A stretch of 64,000 bases of DNA from an uncultured Flammeovirgaceae bacterium (GTDB lineage Bacteria > Bacteroidota > Bacteroidia > Cytophagales > Cyclobacteriaceae). Below are positions 27,301 to 35,358 of the stretch, piece after piece. The position numbers were made by a program, and so were the translations under genes. The notes under the pieces were generated by a model, which saw only the letters and a list, made by a program, of their open reading frames with translations, had not been told where the DNA came from and did not search any database. The stretch is taken from positions 94,523 to 158,522 of the forward strand of contig CAKZYA010000025.1 in NCBI GenBank assembly GCA_937883755.1. Direction: 5' to 3'. Each line of letters opens with the position of its first letter. Positions within the stretch are counted from its first letter, which is position 1.

Positions 27301-29724
27301 ATGCTACGCAACTATTTTACGGTGGCTTTTCGTCATCTTGCCCAGAAAAAAATCTTTTCATTGATCAGTATATTAGGACTTGCCATTGGCATTGCGGCTA
27401 GTTTGCTAATTATTCATTATGTGCGCTACGAACTGAGCTACGATGATTTTCATCAGCAGTCAGATCGTATCTATCGGGTACAGTATAATAATTATCAGAA
27501 CGGAAGACTTACTTTTGAGTGTGCGGCAGCGGTACCAGCGGTAGGCCCAGCGATGAAGGATAATTTTCCGGAGATTATTGAGTTTGCCCGGTTTTTCCCA
27601 ATTGGCGGAATTATTACCTACGTGAATGAGCGAGGCGAGCCAATAAGCTTTCGGGAGAAAAAAATGCAAATTGCTTCGTTATCGGCACTCACTATGTTTT
27701 CTTTTCCGCTATTAGCCGGAAACCCTGAGAATGCACTAGAGGGAGTAAACAAGGTGGTGATCTCTCAATCAGCAGCCAAGCGCTATTTTCGGGATGAAGA
27801 CCCAATGGGAAAGACGCTGCGCTGGCAGGATGGTGATGAACTGTTGGTAACGGGAGTGATAGAAGACGTACCCGATAACTCTCACATCCAGTTCGATTTT
27901 TTAATTTCTTATCAAACCTTAAACGATAATACTGAGAATGCTTCGGAAACCAGTTGGGGCTGGTACGACTTCAACACCTACGTGCTGCTGGACGGTCAAA
28001 CCGAAGCCGATGTGTTTCAAGCTAAGTGGGACAAATGGCTAGCTAGTGAGCGACAAGAAGAGTGGAGTCAGTACGACTACCGCCAAGAATTTTTACTCCA
28101 GCCACTTACTGATATTCATCTATATTCTAATCTATTGCAAGAATCAGAACCAGAAGAGCAAGGCAACGGAGACGCAGTGTTTTTCTTACTAATCATCGCT
28201 TTCTTTATTCTAGTCATCGCCTGGATCAACTATATTAACTTATCTACAGCTCGGGCTACCGAACGGGCTAACGAGGTAGGAGTGCGTAAAGCAGTCGGGG
28301 CACAGCGGCAGCAGCTTGTTCGCCAGTTTTTGCTCGAGGCATTTTTAATTAACCTGATAGCTATTCTAATAGCCATAATTTTAGTAGTGGTGGGAGCGCA
28401 ATATCTGGAAGTGCTTACGGGGCGTCCTATCGCAACGATGCCTTGGGCGACAGCTTGGTTTTGGGTAACCTTGGGTGTTCTGCTCCTGATAAGTATTCTC
28501 TTATCTGGTCTGTACCCAGCTTTTATGCTTTCTTCGTTTAGGCCAATAACCGTGCTTCGGGGTAAGATGCATACATCCCGGCAGGGAATGACGCTTCGTA
28601 AAGGATTAGTAATCTTTCAATTTGGTGCTTCAGTGGCACTAATTGCCGGGACATTAATCGTCTTTCAGCAAATTGACTTTATGCTAAAGCAAGACTTGGG
28701 AGTAAACATTGATCAAACATTGGTACTTGAAGGACCAGGCATTAGGGACTCACTGTATTCGGATAATCTGAATACTTTCAAAGAAGAATTACTAAGGGAA
28801 TCAGATATTAAATCTATTGCGGTGGGCAGTAATGTGCCCGGTGAGGAAATATTCTGGACAAATGGCATCCGTCGGTTATCAGGAGGGCCAGAGAGTTTTA
28901 CCACACTTTATAATGTCGGTATCGATTATGATTATGTGCCGACGTTTGAATTGGCTTTAGTAGCGGGTCGGAACTTCTCACGGGAATTTGGTACTGATCC
29001 GCAAGGGGCATTAATTAATGAAGCAACCGCTAAGATACTGGAGTTTGATGAGCCAGAAGAAGCTATCAACGAACTAGTAAATCTGGGAGGTGACACACTA
29101 AAGATTTTAGGAGTATTGGCTAATTATCACCAGATGTCATTGAAGAATGAACCCGCACCCATGGCTTTCCGTCTGTCGCCCAATGCCTCTTCTTTCTTTG
29201 CTATTAAATTGCAATCCGATCAAATCTCCGAGACCATTGGTATAGTACAAGAAACCTGGCAGCAAATGTTTCCGGGTAACCCGATGGAGTACTTCTTCCT
29301 AGATGATTTCTTTAATCGGCAGTATCAGCAAGATCAGCGATTCGGGCAAATTTTCAGTATCTTTTCCATACTAGCCATTTTCATTGCTTGTTTAGGGTTG
29401 TTCGGACTAGCTTCTTTCTCTACTGTGCAACGAACCAAAGAGATTGGTGTGCGTAAGGTGCTCGGGGCATCAGTATCAGGAATAGTATCTTTGTTATCTA
29501 TTGACTTCCTGAAACCAGTATTGTTAGCGGGTATTTTAGCAATTCCGATAGCTTACTTCTTGATGCGATACTGGCTCCAAAGTTATCCATTTCGGATCGA
29601 TATGGTTTGGTGGCTTTTTCTAATTCCTTTAGTATTGGTGCTAGGTATTGCCCTGCTTACGGTTAGCTACCAGACGCTTCGAGCTGCTACACAAAATCCG
29701 GTAGAGTCTCTACGGTACGAATAG
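27301..29724 (+). CDS. MacB/FtsX-type ABC transporter permease
   Basis: The 807-residue protein (ATG at 27301; a GTG at 27250 is in frame but less likely) starts MLRNYFTVAFRHLAQKKIFS, the usual opening of the large Bacteroidota MacB-PCD/FtsX permeases. It has an N-terminal membrane segment, a periplasmic MacB_PCD domain, a first FtsX unit (about 290-420, with RANEVGVRKAVGAQR), a second periplasmic domain and a second FtsX unit near the end (TKEIGVRKVLGASVSGIVSLL). Such proteins act with an ATPase in mechanotransmission or antimicrobial peptide and lipoprotein export. No ATPase gene is adjacent, which is common for this group. Confidence 0.9.
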   Translation: MLRNYFTVAFRHLAQKKIFSLISILGLAIGIAASLLIIHYVRYELSYDDFHQQSDRIYRVQYNNYQNGRLTFECAAAVPAVGPAMKDNFPEIIEFARFFPIGGIITYVNERGEPISFREKKMQIASLSALTMFSFPLLAGNPENALEGVNKVVISQSAAKRYFRDEDPMGKTLRWQDGDELLVTGVIEDVPDNSHIQFDFLISYQTLNDNTENASETSWGWYDFNTYVLLDGQTEADVFQAKWDKWLASERQEEWSQYDYRQEFLLQPLTDIHLYSNLLQESEPEEQGNGDAVFFLLIIAFFILVIAWINYINLSTARATERANEVGVRKAVGAQRQQLVRQFLLEAFLINLIAILIAIILVVVGAQYLEVLTGRPIATMPWATAWFWVTLGVLLLISILLSGLYPAFMLSSFRPITVLRGKMHTSRQGMTLRKGLVIFQFGASVALIAGTLIVFQQIDFMLKQDLGVNIDQTLVLEGPGIRDSLYSDNLNTFKEELLRESDIKSIAVGSNVPGEEIFWTNGIRRLSGGPESFTTLYNVGIDYDYVPTFELALVAGRNFSREFGTDPQGALINEATAKILEFDEPEEAINELVNLGGDTLKILGVLANYHQMSLKNEPAPMAFRLSPNASSFFAIKLQSDQISETIGIVQETWQQMFPGNPMEYFFLDDFFNRQYQQDQRFGQIFSIFSILAIFIACLGLFGLASFSTVQRTKEIGVRKVLGASVSGIVSLLSIDFLKPVLLAGILAIPIAYFLMRYWLQSYPFRIDMVWWLFLIPLVLVLGIALLTVSYQTLRAATQNPVESLRYE

Positions 29725-29737
29725 ATAAGCCAGAATT

Positions 29738-30406
29738 TTAGGCTAACCCTTCTTCTTTTTTATCCCAATCATGAAAGTACGGGCCTTTTCGGGCGGGAGA
29801 TATACCAGTTAGAAAATTGGGAAGTGGGGCGCACATAGGGCCACTGCTCATACCGCAGGCAATGCTAGGGTAAACGTAGGTGCCAAAAAAACGGCTTCTT
29901 TTTTTTCCTACGGTACGTTGGGCATCCCAAACTTCTAAAGCAGCCTCCTTAGGAACGGGCTGGCACATAGAAATATAATCTCGACCGGGGCGTACTGTCC
30001 GGTAAAAACCGATGATGCTCGAAACCAGATTTTCAGCAGTAAACCCACTGTCGGCACTCCACCCGTAAGGAAACTCCGGTTGCACAGTCTGAAAACCATA
30101 GGTCACTTCCATAAAAATTGCCAGAGCTACCGATTCCCGTTCGCCTGACGAGAGACCCGAACGCACGTAATAGCTGCGAGCGACACCTTTAGAATGACGA
30201 TTGGGAGGCTGACCGTACTGCACCTTATAGCCTGGGTGCTTTAGGCTGTGGGTTCCAGCTTCACCTACCATTTTCGACCACAGGCTTCGGGTTTTAGCTG
30301 GGCGAGCCTGGGAGAGATCTACCCATCCACCTAGGCAGGTATAGACAAGACCGTAGTCTTTATATACACTACTAGGACCATCTACAATGTCGGTTCGTTT
30401 CAGCAT
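29738..30406 (-). CDS. Uncharacterised protein, weakly DUF4056-like
   Basis: The 222-residue product has no signal peptide from the chosen ATG. Pieces such as GLVYTCLGGWVDLSQAR near residue 20-35 and GFTAENLVSSIIGFYRTV later recall the YTxxGGFxDLxHxR and GFxxEDxxSNxxG elements of DUF4056 proteins, but I rate this only as a resemblance. The centre (SGLSSGERESVALAIFMEVTYGFQTVQPEFPYGW) is predicted helical then aromatic; four Cys residues are present. It faces the end of the permease gene and is divergent from the 62-residue gene. Confidence 0.55.
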   Translation of the reverse strand: MLKRTDIVDGPSSVYKDYGLVYTCLGGWVDLSQARPAKTRSLWSKMVGEAGTHSLKHPGYKVQYGQPPNRHSKGVARSYYVRSGLSSGERESVALAIFMEVTYGFQTVQPEFPYGWSADSGFTAENLVSSIIGFYRTVRPGRDYISMCQPVPKEAALEVWDAQRTVGKKRSRFFGTYVYPSIACGMSSGPMCAPLPNFLTGISPARKGPYFHDWDKKEEGLA

Positions 30407-30548
30407 AGGGTAAGGTAGTTAGTATGATAAAGATACAAAAGAAAAGAATTGGGTTGTAAAGCGTTCATCATTGTACGCAAAGTGTTCGTTATCGGACAAG
30501 CAATGTTAGCAAAAAGTTTGTTTTTGGCGATTTTGAGCCATTTCTTGG

Positions 30549-30578
30549 TTTGGCACAGCCCTTGACTAAGTATTAGTG
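30549..30578 (+). promoter_or_regulatory. Putative promoter of the 62-residue gene
   Basis: TTTG at 30549-30552 is followed after 18 bases by TATTAGTG (30571-30578), a near match to the -33/-7 pattern TTTG-N19-TAnnTTTG of Bacteroidota. The next ATG is 41 bases further. Confidence 0.35.
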
Positions 30579-30618
30579 TAATTCATTAAAACAACAGTAA
30601 CCCAAAAATTTAAAAATC

Positions 30619-30807
30619 ATGACGACAATAAACAACATTACCCCAGCTTCATTATTTGTAGATCGCGAAAATGCTACTATTCCTTATAGTGCTGCTACCC
30701 TTGAACTGAATCAACGTATTGCCCGAGGCACTACTCCATTTTCAGAAATGGGTCGCGGTAAATTTCGCAAATTATTTAATCGCCACACCACTGCTTTCCG
30801 GCGATGA
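30619..30807 (+). CDS. 62-residue small protein, unknown
   Basis: The frame is complete, from ATG to TGA, preceded by a putative promoter and followed 44 bases later by a strong intrinsic terminator, so it behaves as an independent gene. The product has an N-terminal half of neutral, Thr/Asn/Ala-rich sequence (TTINNITPASLFVDREN) and a strongly basic end (GRGKFRKLFNRHTTAFRR). It contains no Cys, signal peptide or membrane segment. A nucleic-acid or membrane-surface binding role is possible from the basic tail, and a peptide precursor cannot be excluded, but no modifying enzyme is near. Function unknown. Confidence 0.6.
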   Translation: MTTINNITPASLFVDRENATIPYSAATLELNQRIARGTTPFSEMGRGKFRKLFNRHTTAFRR

Positions 30808-30850
30808 TAAGAAAAGTAAAAACAACATTAATCCAACCTCTCACAACATG

Positions 30851-30880
30851 GCCGCTTACTGAGCGGCTTTTGTTTTTTAT
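30851..30880 (+). terminator. Intrinsic terminator of the 62-residue gene
   Basis: GCCGCT (30851-30856), a five-base loop and AGCGGC (30862-30867) are followed by TTTTGTTTTTTATT. A shortened copy of the same block, with the stem arm lost, is found at 30963-30986. Confidence 0.88.
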
Positions 30881-30897
30881 TGCCTCCTAATTTAACA

Positions 30898-30916
30898 CTA
30901 GTGCTCGTTTTTAACG
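30898..30916 (+). repeat. 19-bp direct repeat, left copy
   Basis: CTAGTGCTCGTTTTTAACG matches 31677-31695 at 18 of 19 positions. The two copies flank the LRR lipoprotein gene. In this copy CTCGTT-TTT-AACGAG also makes a small hairpin (30904-30918). Confidence 0.7.
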
Positions 30917-31101
30917 AGTGCGGGTATTAGTAAAAGTTAATAGTCGTAAACGCATCTTAGCTAACATGGCAGCTTTTGTTTTTTAGTACCAAAAGTAGTA
31001 GTATGACTACTGAGTTTTTAACAAAAAAACACCTGTAAGAAAGGGCTTCGAATCTTTGGGTATATTTATAAAGAGAATATCACAATCGAGAGACATAACG
31101 T

Positions 31102-31680
31102 ATGAAAAACGTAGCTGCGACTCTATTCTTTGTTGCTTTTTGCCTATTAGGCTGCCAATCTAGTGAACCAGATATGAATTTAGAAAACTTCAAGTACGAA
31201 ACTACTGCCGTTCTGGTATTGGATGAACTAGGAGCTGATGAGATTCCCAAAGAAATTGGGCAGTTAACCCATGCCGAAAGTATTATTATTCACGCAACCC
31301 GCCCCGAAGGTGAGTTTCAATTTTATCCGCCTGTATCATGGTATGAGCGACGAGAACTAAAACCACCTTTCCGAACCCTACCAATCCGAACCCTACCAAA
31401 AGAGATTGGACAACTTAAAAACCTAAAGTCACTGAGCTTAGTAAATCTGGATATTCACGAACTTCCAACTACTTTCAGTCAGCTAGAAAGCCTAGAGCAC
31501 CTCGACATATCCCTAAATAAGCTAGATCTGACCAAAGAGTTACCTAAGCTAAGAAATCTCCCGAACCTGAAGCACTTAGCCGTATGGGGTAATCATTTCG
31601 ACGAAGCTCAAATGCAAAAGTTTCAAGCTGATTTTCCTGAACTTGAATTCAATTACAAGAGTAAAGAAGACCCAAGCTAG
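31102..31680 (+). CDS. Leucine-rich-repeat lipoprotein
   Basis: The 192-residue product starts with a lipoprotein signal peptide ending in lipobox CLLGC. Leucine-rich repeats of the LPxEIGQLxxLxxLxL type follow, at about 92-160 (RTLPKEIGQLKNLKSLSLVNLDIHELP and later units), with an incomplete unit nearer the N-terminus (IPKEIGQLTHAES). A 15-base tandem duplication at 31371-31400 encodes RTLPI-RTLPK and extends one repeat. The protein is probably a small surface binding module. Its stop codon lies inside the right copy of the 19-bp direct repeat. The gap before it (30881-31101) shows degenerate copies of local terminator sequence. Confidence 0.8.
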   Translation: MKNVAATLFFVAFCLLGCQSSEPDMNLENFKYETTAVLVLDELGADEIPKEIGQLTHAESIIIHATRPEGEFQFYPPVSWYERRELKPPFRTLPIRTLPKEIGQLKNLKSLSLVNLDIHELPTTFSQLESLEHLDISLNKLDLTKELPKLRNLPNLKHLAVWGNHFDEAQMQKFQADFPELEFNYKSKEDPS

Positions 31681-31695
31681 TGCTCGTTTTTGACG
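31677..31695 (+). repeat. 19-bp direct repeat, right copy
   Basis: CTAGTGCTCGTTTTTGACG overlaps the last codon of the LRR gene and repeats 30898-30916 with one mismatch. The unit spacing is 779 bases. Confidence 0.7.
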
Positions 31696-31787
31696 TGAAT
31701 GGATATGAGCGATTTTTCAGTTTGAAACAGTAACTTTAAGAGTCAAGCTTATAGAAGCTTACCTCAGGCATTAGCGTACACTGAAAA

Positions 31788-32330
31788 ATGGCGATCAAAG
31801 TAACAATACATATGGTTTCAAGCCTGGATGGTTTTATTGCTAGCCAAGACGGATCAATTGAATGGATGCATTCTTCCGATAAATACGAGAATGGTGTTGC
31901 ACTAACCGAAGAATATATCAATGAATTTCTGAAATCAATTGATTGCTACGTTATGGGGTCACATACATATGAACATGCCCTGGGACTGGGATGGACTTAT
32001 GGTAATACTCCCGTTATTGTATTGACTAGCAGAGACTTGAAATCAAACAAGAAAAGCGTCGAGTTCTATTCAGGTGATCTGAACGAACTTATCAATCAAC
32101 TTAAATCAAAATACCACAATGTTTGGGTGGTTGGGGGTGCTGAGGTAACCAAAGCATTGTTAATGCAACGACTAGCTGACGAAATTGTAGTAACTATAAT
32201 TCCAATCCTTTTAGGAGGAGGAAAACTGTTCTTTGATTACATCGGAGAAGAATACAAACTGCATTTAAAGGATACCACTGCTTTCAAAGATGGCATGGTA
32301 GAACTGAGCTATGAAATTTTAAAGAATTAG
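31788..32330 (+). CDS. RibD_C/dihydrofolate reductase-like protein
   Basis: The 180-residue protein has the RibD_C fold signature: VSSLDGFIAS at about 10-19, VMGSHTYEHAL around 55-65, VWVVGGAEVTKALL at about 112-125 and IPILLGGGKLFF near 138-149. These are YyaP/YwjB-like NADPH-dependent reductases, common in Bacteroidota, whose natural substrates are mostly unknown. The gene is probably not the missing riboflavin reductase: it lacks a fused deaminase and is 30 kb from ribD. It is a single gene and converges on the TPM/LemA block. The start is supported by an open upstream spacing of about 100 bases. Confidence 0.85.
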   Translation: MAIKVTIHMVSSLDGFIASQDGSIEWMHSSDKYENGVALTEEYINEFLKSIDCYVMGSHTYEHALGLGWTYGNTPVIVLTSRDLKSNKKSVEFYSGDLNELINQLKSKYHNVWVVGGAEVTKALLMQRLADEIVVTIIPILLGGGKLFFDYIGEEYKLHLKDTTAFKDGMVELSYEILKN

Positions 32331-32367
32331 ACATATACTCACAAATACTAAGATGATTATAATCAAT

Positions 32368-33462
32368 CTACCAACTACCAGAAGCTCCGCCCCCGCCAAA
32401 AGAACCACCTCCTCCGGAAAAGCTTCCGCCTCCTGAGAAACCACCACCGCCACTACTCCAGCCACCTCCACCGTAACTTCCTCCGCCCGGAATCACTACG
32501 GTACGGCTACGACGTAAGCGGGGAATATTGTAGCGGCGCGAATCGGTATGGTCGCAGTTTTTGCAAGCGTATTTACGCACTCCTTCTCCCGCCCGGGAAT
32601 AGTTGGCGGAGCGGAGCACTTGACTTTTAGCTAGGTGGTACGTAATGTAACCACAGTTAGGGCACTTACTATAGCGGTGATTGAAGGTATTTTTATAAGC
32701 AATAATCGATACATCACCGGGCTGGTCAGAAGTCCAAACATCGTAGTCTACCGAGCCAATTTGCTCTTCAATTTGTTGTCCCCGGTCTAGATGTACGTCT
32801 TCTTCAGCTTCACTCATTTTACGCATTTCCAGTCCGGTTTTTTTGCTTTTGCGCGGAGCATTACGGCGTCGTTTGCGCCATACAAACCACCCAATAATGA
32901 CTGATACAATACTCAGCAAAAAGGTAAGAATACCAAAACCACCGCCATCCTCTTTAGCATCGAGTGGCTCGCTGAAGTCTTCAATACCTTCTATCTGGGC
33001 TAAAATGGCGTTAGTCCCGGCTACGATACCTTGCTCGTAATCATCCGCCCGAAAGTGGGGGACAATCACCTCCCGGATAATCCGCCCCGAGGTGGCATCG
33101 GTCAGGTAAGGTTCCAGTCCGTAACCTACCTCAACCCGTAACTTACGGTCATCAGTTACCACCAAAAACAGTACTCCATTTTCTCTGCCTTCCTGCCCTA
33201 ATTTCCAACTTTCTACGGTTTGCATCGAGAAGTCCTCAATGGAGCTACTTTCTAAACTATTAATGGTCAGCACCACCACCTGATTAGTAGTACGTTCCTC
33301 ATGGTCGCGCAATCGGGCTTCTAGTTCTTCTTCGGCTGAGTATGATAGTATGTTGGCGTAGTCATTTACTCGGGCCGATAGGGGAGATATCGTCTGGGTA
33401 AAGCTAGAGTGACCCGCCAGCAAGAAGCACAGTCCTACAAAGTACCGGATTGAGTTACTCAT
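32368..33462 (-). CDS. TPM-domain protein with zinc ribbon and Gly/Ser-rich tail (YgcG-like)
   Basis: From the ATG at 33462 the product is 364 residues: a signal peptide (about 1-22), a TPM domain (PLSARVNDYANILS, VVVLTINSLES, GYGLEPYLTDATSGRII) to about 170, a membrane segment (GFGILTFLLSIVSVIIGWFVW), a basic linker, a zinc-ribbon-like pair CPNCGY...CKNCDH, and a C-terminal Gly/Ser tail (GGGSYGGGGWSSGGGG and so on). This is the usual YgcG organisation, with an added zinc ribbon. TPM proteins occur in membrane-protein quality control and often neighbour LemA. The start overlaps the stop of the upstream TPM gene by 8 bases, so the two are translationally coupled. Confidence 0.88.
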   Translation of the reverse strand: MSNSIRYFVGLCFLLAGHSSFTQTISPLSARVNDYANILSYSAEEELEARLRDHEERTTNQVVVLTINSLESSSIEDFSMQTVESWKLGQEGRENGVLFLVVTDDRKLRVEVGYGLEPYLTDATSGRIIREVIVPHFRADDYEQGIVAGTNAILAQIEGIEDFSEPLDAKEDGGGFGILTFLLSIVSVIIGWFVWRKRRRNAPRKSKKTGLEMRKMSEAEEDVHLDRGQQIEEQIGSVDYDVWTSDQPGDVSIIAYKNTFNHRYSKCPNCGYITYHLAKSQVLRSANYSRAGEGVRKYACKNCDHTDSRRYNIPRLRRSRTVVIPGGGSYGGGGWSSGGGGFSGGGSFSGGGGSFGGGGASGSW

Positions 33463-34105
33463 TAATACGTACTTCATCAGATAGTGAATTATCATCATCG
33501 GTGGGTTGATGCACCCCACTCGCTTTCAGTAATTTCCCGCAAGCTTCTATAGCTTGACAAATGCTTTTGGTAGTTTGGTTTTGCTTTAAACCACTGGTTA
33601 GCTCTTGCACGATTTCTTCCCAACAATCGTCGGCTACTAACTCACTAATGCCTACATCCGCCAGTATCACCGCCTGGTGCTCAAAGAAACTGACATAAAT
33701 TAAGACTCCAGTGCGAGGTTCGGTGAGGTGTACATTGTGATCGTAAAACATATTCTTGGCTTGGTCTAACGCTCGGCGCTGCATTAATTCTTTACTTAAA
33801 AACCAACGTTTAATCGGCCAGGCCGAAACAGCTACGGTCATACCCAGTAATCCAGCGACAAGTAGAATTAGTAACCACAGGTACGGCGGCATAAATAGTA
33901 GGAGGTCGGTAGTAACGAACAATAAAGTCAGTACAAATCCAGCAATGCCCGCGAACAATGCTCCAGCTCGCCACAATGCAATCTCATAAAATGATGACTG
34001 TTTAGCTAATACCGGCACAATCTCCCCACCAGTTTGAGCTTCAACCTGTTGTACGGCAGCTTCTATCTTCTCTAAATCCTCGGTGGTCAATTGGGCGGGT
34101 TGCAT
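33455..34105 (-). CDS. TPM-domain membrane protein
   Basis: The 216-residue protein lacks a signal peptide. An N-terminal helix (TTEDLEKIEAAVQQVEAQTGGEIVPVLA) opens the TPM domain, which is interrupted by two membrane segments (about 48-67 and 74-95) and continues with FYDHNVHLTEPRTGVLIYVSFFEHQAVILADVGI. This split form matches the second TPM paralogue usually found next to YgcG-like proteins. It is the middle gene of the TPM-TPM-LemA cluster, 80 bases after LemA, and overlaps the next gene by 8 bases. TPM domains have been described as phosphatase-like in plants; activity here is not known. Confidence 0.86.
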   Translation of the reverse strand: MQPAQLTTEDLEKIEAAVQQVEAQTGGEIVPVLAKQSSFYEIALWRAGALFAGIAGFVLTLLFVTTDLLLFMPPYLWLLILLVAGLLGMTVAVSAWPIKRWFLSKELMQRRALDQAKNMFYDHNVHLTEPRTGVLIYVSFFEHQAVILADVGISELVADDCWEEIVQELTSGLKQNQTTKSICQAIEACGKLLKASGVHQPTDDDNSLSDEVRINE

Positions 34106-34185
34106 GGTTAATGATTAGTGATTGATGAATAATGAGTAATGCCTCCGTGGCGCGGACTGATAATTATTGCTTGTATTTATTACTC

Positions 34186-35232
34186 TCAATCATTAAAGTC
34201 TACGCTAGGTGGTTCGGCATTGGCGGGGTCGGTAGAGAAGTATTCTTTGGTGTCAAACCTTAGTAAATTATTTGGGAAACGGCGAGCTTTGGCGTTGTAG
34301 TTTTGTACGGACTCATTAAAGCGGCGACGTTCGGTGGATATTCGGTTCTCGGTACCTTCTAACTGGTTTTGTAGGTCACGGAAGTTTTCGGTGGCTCGCA
34401 AATCGGGATATTGCTCAGCTACCGCAATCAATCGGCTGAGTGAGCCGCCTAGCTGTTCCTGGGCTTGGGCGTATTCGGCTAGTTTTGTTGCATCGTCCAG
34501 GTCATCTACGTCAATTTGGATAGAGGTAGCTGCCGCTCGCGCTTCTACTACTTCCTTCAGTGTCTCCCGCTCGTAGTCGGCGGCTCCCTCTACTGTCTTT
34601 ACTAAATTCGGAATGAGGTCGGCTCGGCGTTGATACTGGTTTTCTACTTGTGCCCAGGCACTATTCACATCTTCTTCCAATCCGACCATGCTGTTGTAGA
34701 TATTAAAATAGCCCGCAATAAGGAGAATGGCTACGCCAGCAATAATACCCCACTTAGTAAATTTGTTACTCCGGCTCTTTCGCTCAGTTTCGTTACTCAG
34801 TACTCGCCGTTTATTGTTAAGCTCTGTTTTCAACTGCATTACACCGGGGTGAGCGGGCGCAATACTGAGCGTTCGGTTGATGTAGTATTCTGAGCGGTCA
34901 TAATCGCTCGTTCGGCTGTAGCGATTGCCTCGGAACAGAAAAGCTTTAGCTGCCAAGTAGTTAGCTTCAGCGTCGTGGGGCATTAGTGATGCGGCATTTT
35001 CTAGTTCATTCGCGGCATCGTCGTAGTTTTGGGCATTCAGGTAAGCGGTGCCCCGCTGCAAGTGCTGTTTGGCTTTTTGCTGGGCTTGTTGCCAGGCCGA
35101 CTCGGTAAGCCCAGCTTCTAGCGCAATATTTTTAAGATCTTCCTGGCTAAACTGCTGCTCAGTAGAACTACCGTACTGAATTTCCATCAACTTCTTTAGG
35201 TAGTTTTCTAAGGCTTCGTCAGAGTAGGTCAT
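34186..35232 (-). CDS. LemA-family protein with an N-terminal TPR region
   Basis: The 348-residue product has an unusual layout. Residues 1-53 resemble a short helical module; about 54-130 contain two TPR-like repeats (RGTAYLNAQNYDDAANELENAASLMP, then a Tyr-rich second unit); residues 161-176 are a membrane helix (WGIIAGVAILLIAGYF); and about 178-320 is the LemA domain (YNSMVGLEEDVNSAWAQVENQYQRRADLIPNLV, VVEARAAA, YPDLRATENFRDLQNQLEGTENRI). Ordinary LemA proteins are about 190 residues and start with the membrane helix, so the TPR half is cytoplasmic and added. It leads the LemA-TPM-TPM operon. Function of LemA is undefined; the TPR addition suggests a partner-binding role. Confidence 0.9.
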   Translation of the reverse strand: MTYSDEALENYLKKLMEIQYGSSTEQQFSQEDLKNIALEAGLTESAWQQAQQKAKQHLQRGTAYLNAQNYDDAANELENAASLMPHDAEANYLAAKAFLFRGNRYSRTSDYDRSEYYINRTLSIAPAHPGVMQLKTELNNKRRVLSNETERKSRSNKFTKWGIIAGVAILLIAGYFNIYNSMVGLEEDVNSAWAQVENQYQRRADLIPNLVKTVEGAADYERETLKEVVEARAAATSIQIDVDDLDDATKLAEYAQAQEQLGGSLSRLIAVAEQYPDLRATENFRDLQNQLEGTENRISTERRRFNESVQNYNAKARRFPNNLLRFDTKEYFSTDPANAEPPSVDFND

Positions 35233-35358
35233 GTTGAAAAAATTTATGGCAAGATAAAAAAAATTAGTCGCGCCCTCGTACTAGCAGCTAGGCTACCTTT
35301 TGAAAATACAGAAAAGTGACCTAATTTATCCATATCCAACAATCTAACTTGATTTTCT

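Noticed and set aside
31788..32330. RibD_C-like gene as the missing riboflavin reductase for the truncated ribD
   Set aside because: It belongs to the YyaP/YwjB-like subgroup rather than the riboflavin reductase type, and is unlinked.
32400..32500. Gly/Ser repeat region of the TPM protein as a tandem repeat array
   Set aside because: It is the ordinary Gly/Ser-rich tail of YgcG-like proteins, not a DNA repeat with fixed unit.
34107..34150. Run of TAATGATTAGTGATTGATGAATAATGAG-like words before the second TPM gene
   Set aside because: Simple AT-rich repetition with no defined unit; I see no function and no evidence of a repeat family.
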